The notes under the pieces were generated by a model. It worked only from the letters and a program-made list of their open reading frames with translations. It made no database searches and had not been told where the DNA came from. Below, piece after piece: positions 6,142 through 7,315 of a stretch of 7,315 nucleotides of DNA. Each line of letters opens with the position of its first letter. Position 1 is the first letter of the stretch. This stretch comes from Phycisphaeraceae bacterium (GTDB taxonomy: Bacteria > Planctomycetota > Phycisphaerae > Phycisphaerales > Phycisphaeraceae). The translations under genes and the position numbers were made by a program. Where the stretch lies: assembly GCA_003552605.1 (NCBI GenBank), contig PUNN01000347.1, forward strand, positions 1-7,315. The letters run 5' to 3'.

Positions 6142-6146
6142 GGAGG
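6142..6146 (+). promoter_or_regulatory. Ribosome-binding site of glmM (GGAGG)
   Basis: A strong Shine-Dalgarno GGAGG is separated by six C residues from the ATG at 6153. It decides the start in favour of 6153 over the in-frame ATG at 6216, which would begin nearer to the conserved domain but has only weak purine context. Confidence 0.7.
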
Positions 6147-6152
6147 CCCCCC

Positions 6153-7315
6153 ATGACCGCACCATCCCCCGGCCACGAGGCCGAAACCGCCGCGACAGAC
6201 AAGGGCAGCCCCCTCATGCTCAGTGTCAGTGGCCTGCGCGGCCTGCTCGGACGGTCGCTGACGCCCGAGGTGGCCATGCGTTACGGTGCGGTGCTCGGCA
6301 CGTGGTTTACTGAAAACCGTGGGGCGGGGGCGAACCGTCCACCGGTCCACCTTGTGATCGGCCGCGATGGCCGCGGCGGGGGAGAGATGCTCGAACTTGC
6401 CGTCACCGCCGGGCTTATGGCCACCGGCTGTCATGTCACATCACTGGGGATCGCTTCGACCCCCGCCGTGGGCGTCATGGTCGATGAACTGGCGGCCGAG
6501 GGTGGGGTGGTCATCACTGCCAGCCATAACCCGATCGCCTGGAACGGCATCAAGACCCTGGCAGCCCCGGGGCTGGCCCCGCCGGCGAGGCAGGCCGCGG
6601 CGATCGTGGACCGCTATCGAAATTTCGACCGCCAGCCTCCGGCATGGGCTGAACCTCATGCCATCGGCACACGTGATGAGGATGCCTCCGCCGCCGAGGT
6701 CCACGTCCAGCGTGTCCTGGAAATCGTCGATGTCGAGCGCATCCGCAACGCCCGGCTCAGCGCCGTGGTCGACAGCGTCTGCGGGGCCGGCGGCGGCGAA
6801 GCCCACGCCCTGCTCGATGCGCTCGGGGTAAAGCTGGTTCACATGAACCCCGAACCCACGGGCTGTTTCCCCCATCCACCGGAACCGACTGCCGAGCATC
6901 TCAAAGACCTCTGCAACTCGGTCCCAGGCCACGAGGCCGATGTGGGCTTCGCCCAGGACCCCGATGCCGACCGCCTCGCCATCGTCGACCACCAGGGCCG
7001 GTACATTGGCGAGGAATACACGCTCGCGCTCGCCGCCTGGCACCTGCTCGAGCAGCATGAGGAACCGAGCTCCTGCATCCTCGCGGCGAACCTGTCGACA
7101 AGCCGCATGATCGATGACATCGCCGCACGACACGGCGTCCGGGTGCTGCGCACGCCTGTGGGCGAGGCCAACGTCGTCGAGGCCATGCGGCGGGAGGGCT
7201 GCATCCTCGGGGGTGAGGGCAACGGTGGGGTCATCTTCCCGCAGGTCGGGCTGATCCGCGACAGCCTCGTGGCCATGGCATTCACGCTGGAACTGATGGC
7301 GGGCCGCGGCCAGCC
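6153..7315 (+). CDS. glmM: Phosphoglucosamine mutase / phosphohexomutase (partial, 3' end beyond window)
   Basis: This alpha-D-phosphohexomutase probably interconverts glucosamine-6-phosphate and glucosamine-1-phosphate on the path to UDP-GlcNAc for the cell envelope. The window holds 387 codons with no stop. Domain I has the loop SVSGLRG (24-30) and the phosphoserine motif TASHNP (122-127, catalytic Ser124). Domain II has the metal-binding loop DPDADR (269-274). Domain III has the sugar-specificity loop GEGNGG (354-359). Domain IV, with the phosphate-binding loop, is missing at the cut. The sugar loop resembles archaeal-type GlmM/phosphomannomutase rather than the GE-x-SGH of typical bacterial GlmM or PMM/PGM, so substrate assignment is not certain; phosphomannomutase or phosphoglucomutase remain possible. 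About 20 extra residues, polar and Ala-rich, precede the family start. The gene diverges from uvrA with 139 bases between starts. Confidence 0.85.
   Translation, partial: MTAPSPGHEAETAATDKGSPLMLSVSGLRGLLGRSLTPEVAMRYGAVLGTWFTENRGAGANRPPVHLVIGRDGRGGGEMLELAVTAGLMATGCHVTSLGIASTPAVGVMVDELAAEGGVVITASHNPIAWNGIKTLAAPGLAPPARQAAAIVDRYRNFDRQPPAWAEPHAIGTRDEDASAAEVHVQRVLEIVDVERIRNARLSAVVDSVCGAGGGEAHALLDALGVKLVHMNPEPTGCFPHPPEPTAEHLKDLCNSVPGHEADVGFAQDPDADRLAIVDHQGRYIGEEYTLALAAWHLLEQHEEPSSCILAANLSTSRMIDDIAARHGVRVLRTPVGEANVVEAMRREGCILGGEGNGGVIFPQVGLIRDSLVAMAFTLELMAGRGQ

Noticed and set aside
6014..6152. LexA-type SOS operator before uvrA
   Set aside because: I looked for CTG-N10-CAG and GAAC-N4-GTTC type palindromes near the uvrA start and saw none convincing. 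Planctomycete LexA sites may differ, so SOS control is not excluded.
6101..6152. Riboswitch or glmS-like ribozyme in the glmM leader
   Set aside because: The leader is only about 45 bases with a single 7-bp hairpin, far too small for the glmS ribozyme or a known metabolite riboswitch.
6014..6277. An 88-codon upstream extension of the uvrA frame
   Set aside because: It overlaps the start of glmM and passes through the proposed promoters. UvrA family proteins begin at the IRGAREHNL segment immediately after the ATG at 6013.

Overview
The window is a compact, GC-rich stretch of bacterial chromosome with five genes. No gap between genes exceeds about 140 bases. It reads as housekeeping DNA from a member of the Planctomycetota, most likely a Phycisphaerae-like lineage. 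That placement is an inference. It rests on the high GC, a glutaminyl-tRNA synthetase, a phosphoglucosamine mutase with an archaeal-type sugar loop, a double-domain pterin synthase, and TATAAT-like -10 boxes sitting almost on start codons. No rRNA, tRNA, CRISPR array, insertion sequence or phage gene was seen.

Layout. Bases 1-126 are the last 41 codons of a plus-strand gene that looks like alanine dehydrogenase. A 65-base gap holds a small hairpin and a perfect TATAAT box. Next is a 278-residue protein of the 6-pyruvoyl/6-carboxy-tetrahydropterin synthase family (192-1028, +), made of two tandem T-fold domains of which only the second keeps the zinc and catalytic residues. After a 120-base gap with a hairpin and a TACAAT box comes full-length glutaminyl-tRNA synthetase (glnS, 1149-3020, +) with a disordered-looking N-terminal extension. 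glnS converges on full-length excinuclease subunit UvrA (uvrA, 6013-3059, -), with only 38 bases between the stops and a GC-rich hairpin over the uvrA stop. uvrA diverges from a phosphoglucosamine mutase-like gene (glmM, 6153 onward, +), cut by the window end after 387 codons. The 139-base divergent region holds the uvrA -10 box, an inverted repeat, a probable glmM promoter, a leader hairpin and a strong ribosome-binding site.

The genes serve unrelated processes (amino-acid metabolism, pterin or queuosine precursor chemistry, translation, nucleotide excision repair, cell-envelope amino sugar synthesis). Each appears to have its own promoter, so I do not see an operon. I did not find a new multi-gene system. 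The points most worth a second look are the complementary degeneration of the two pterin-synthase domains and the TAYAAT-N6-ATG arrangement in front of two genes, which predicts leaderless mRNAs.
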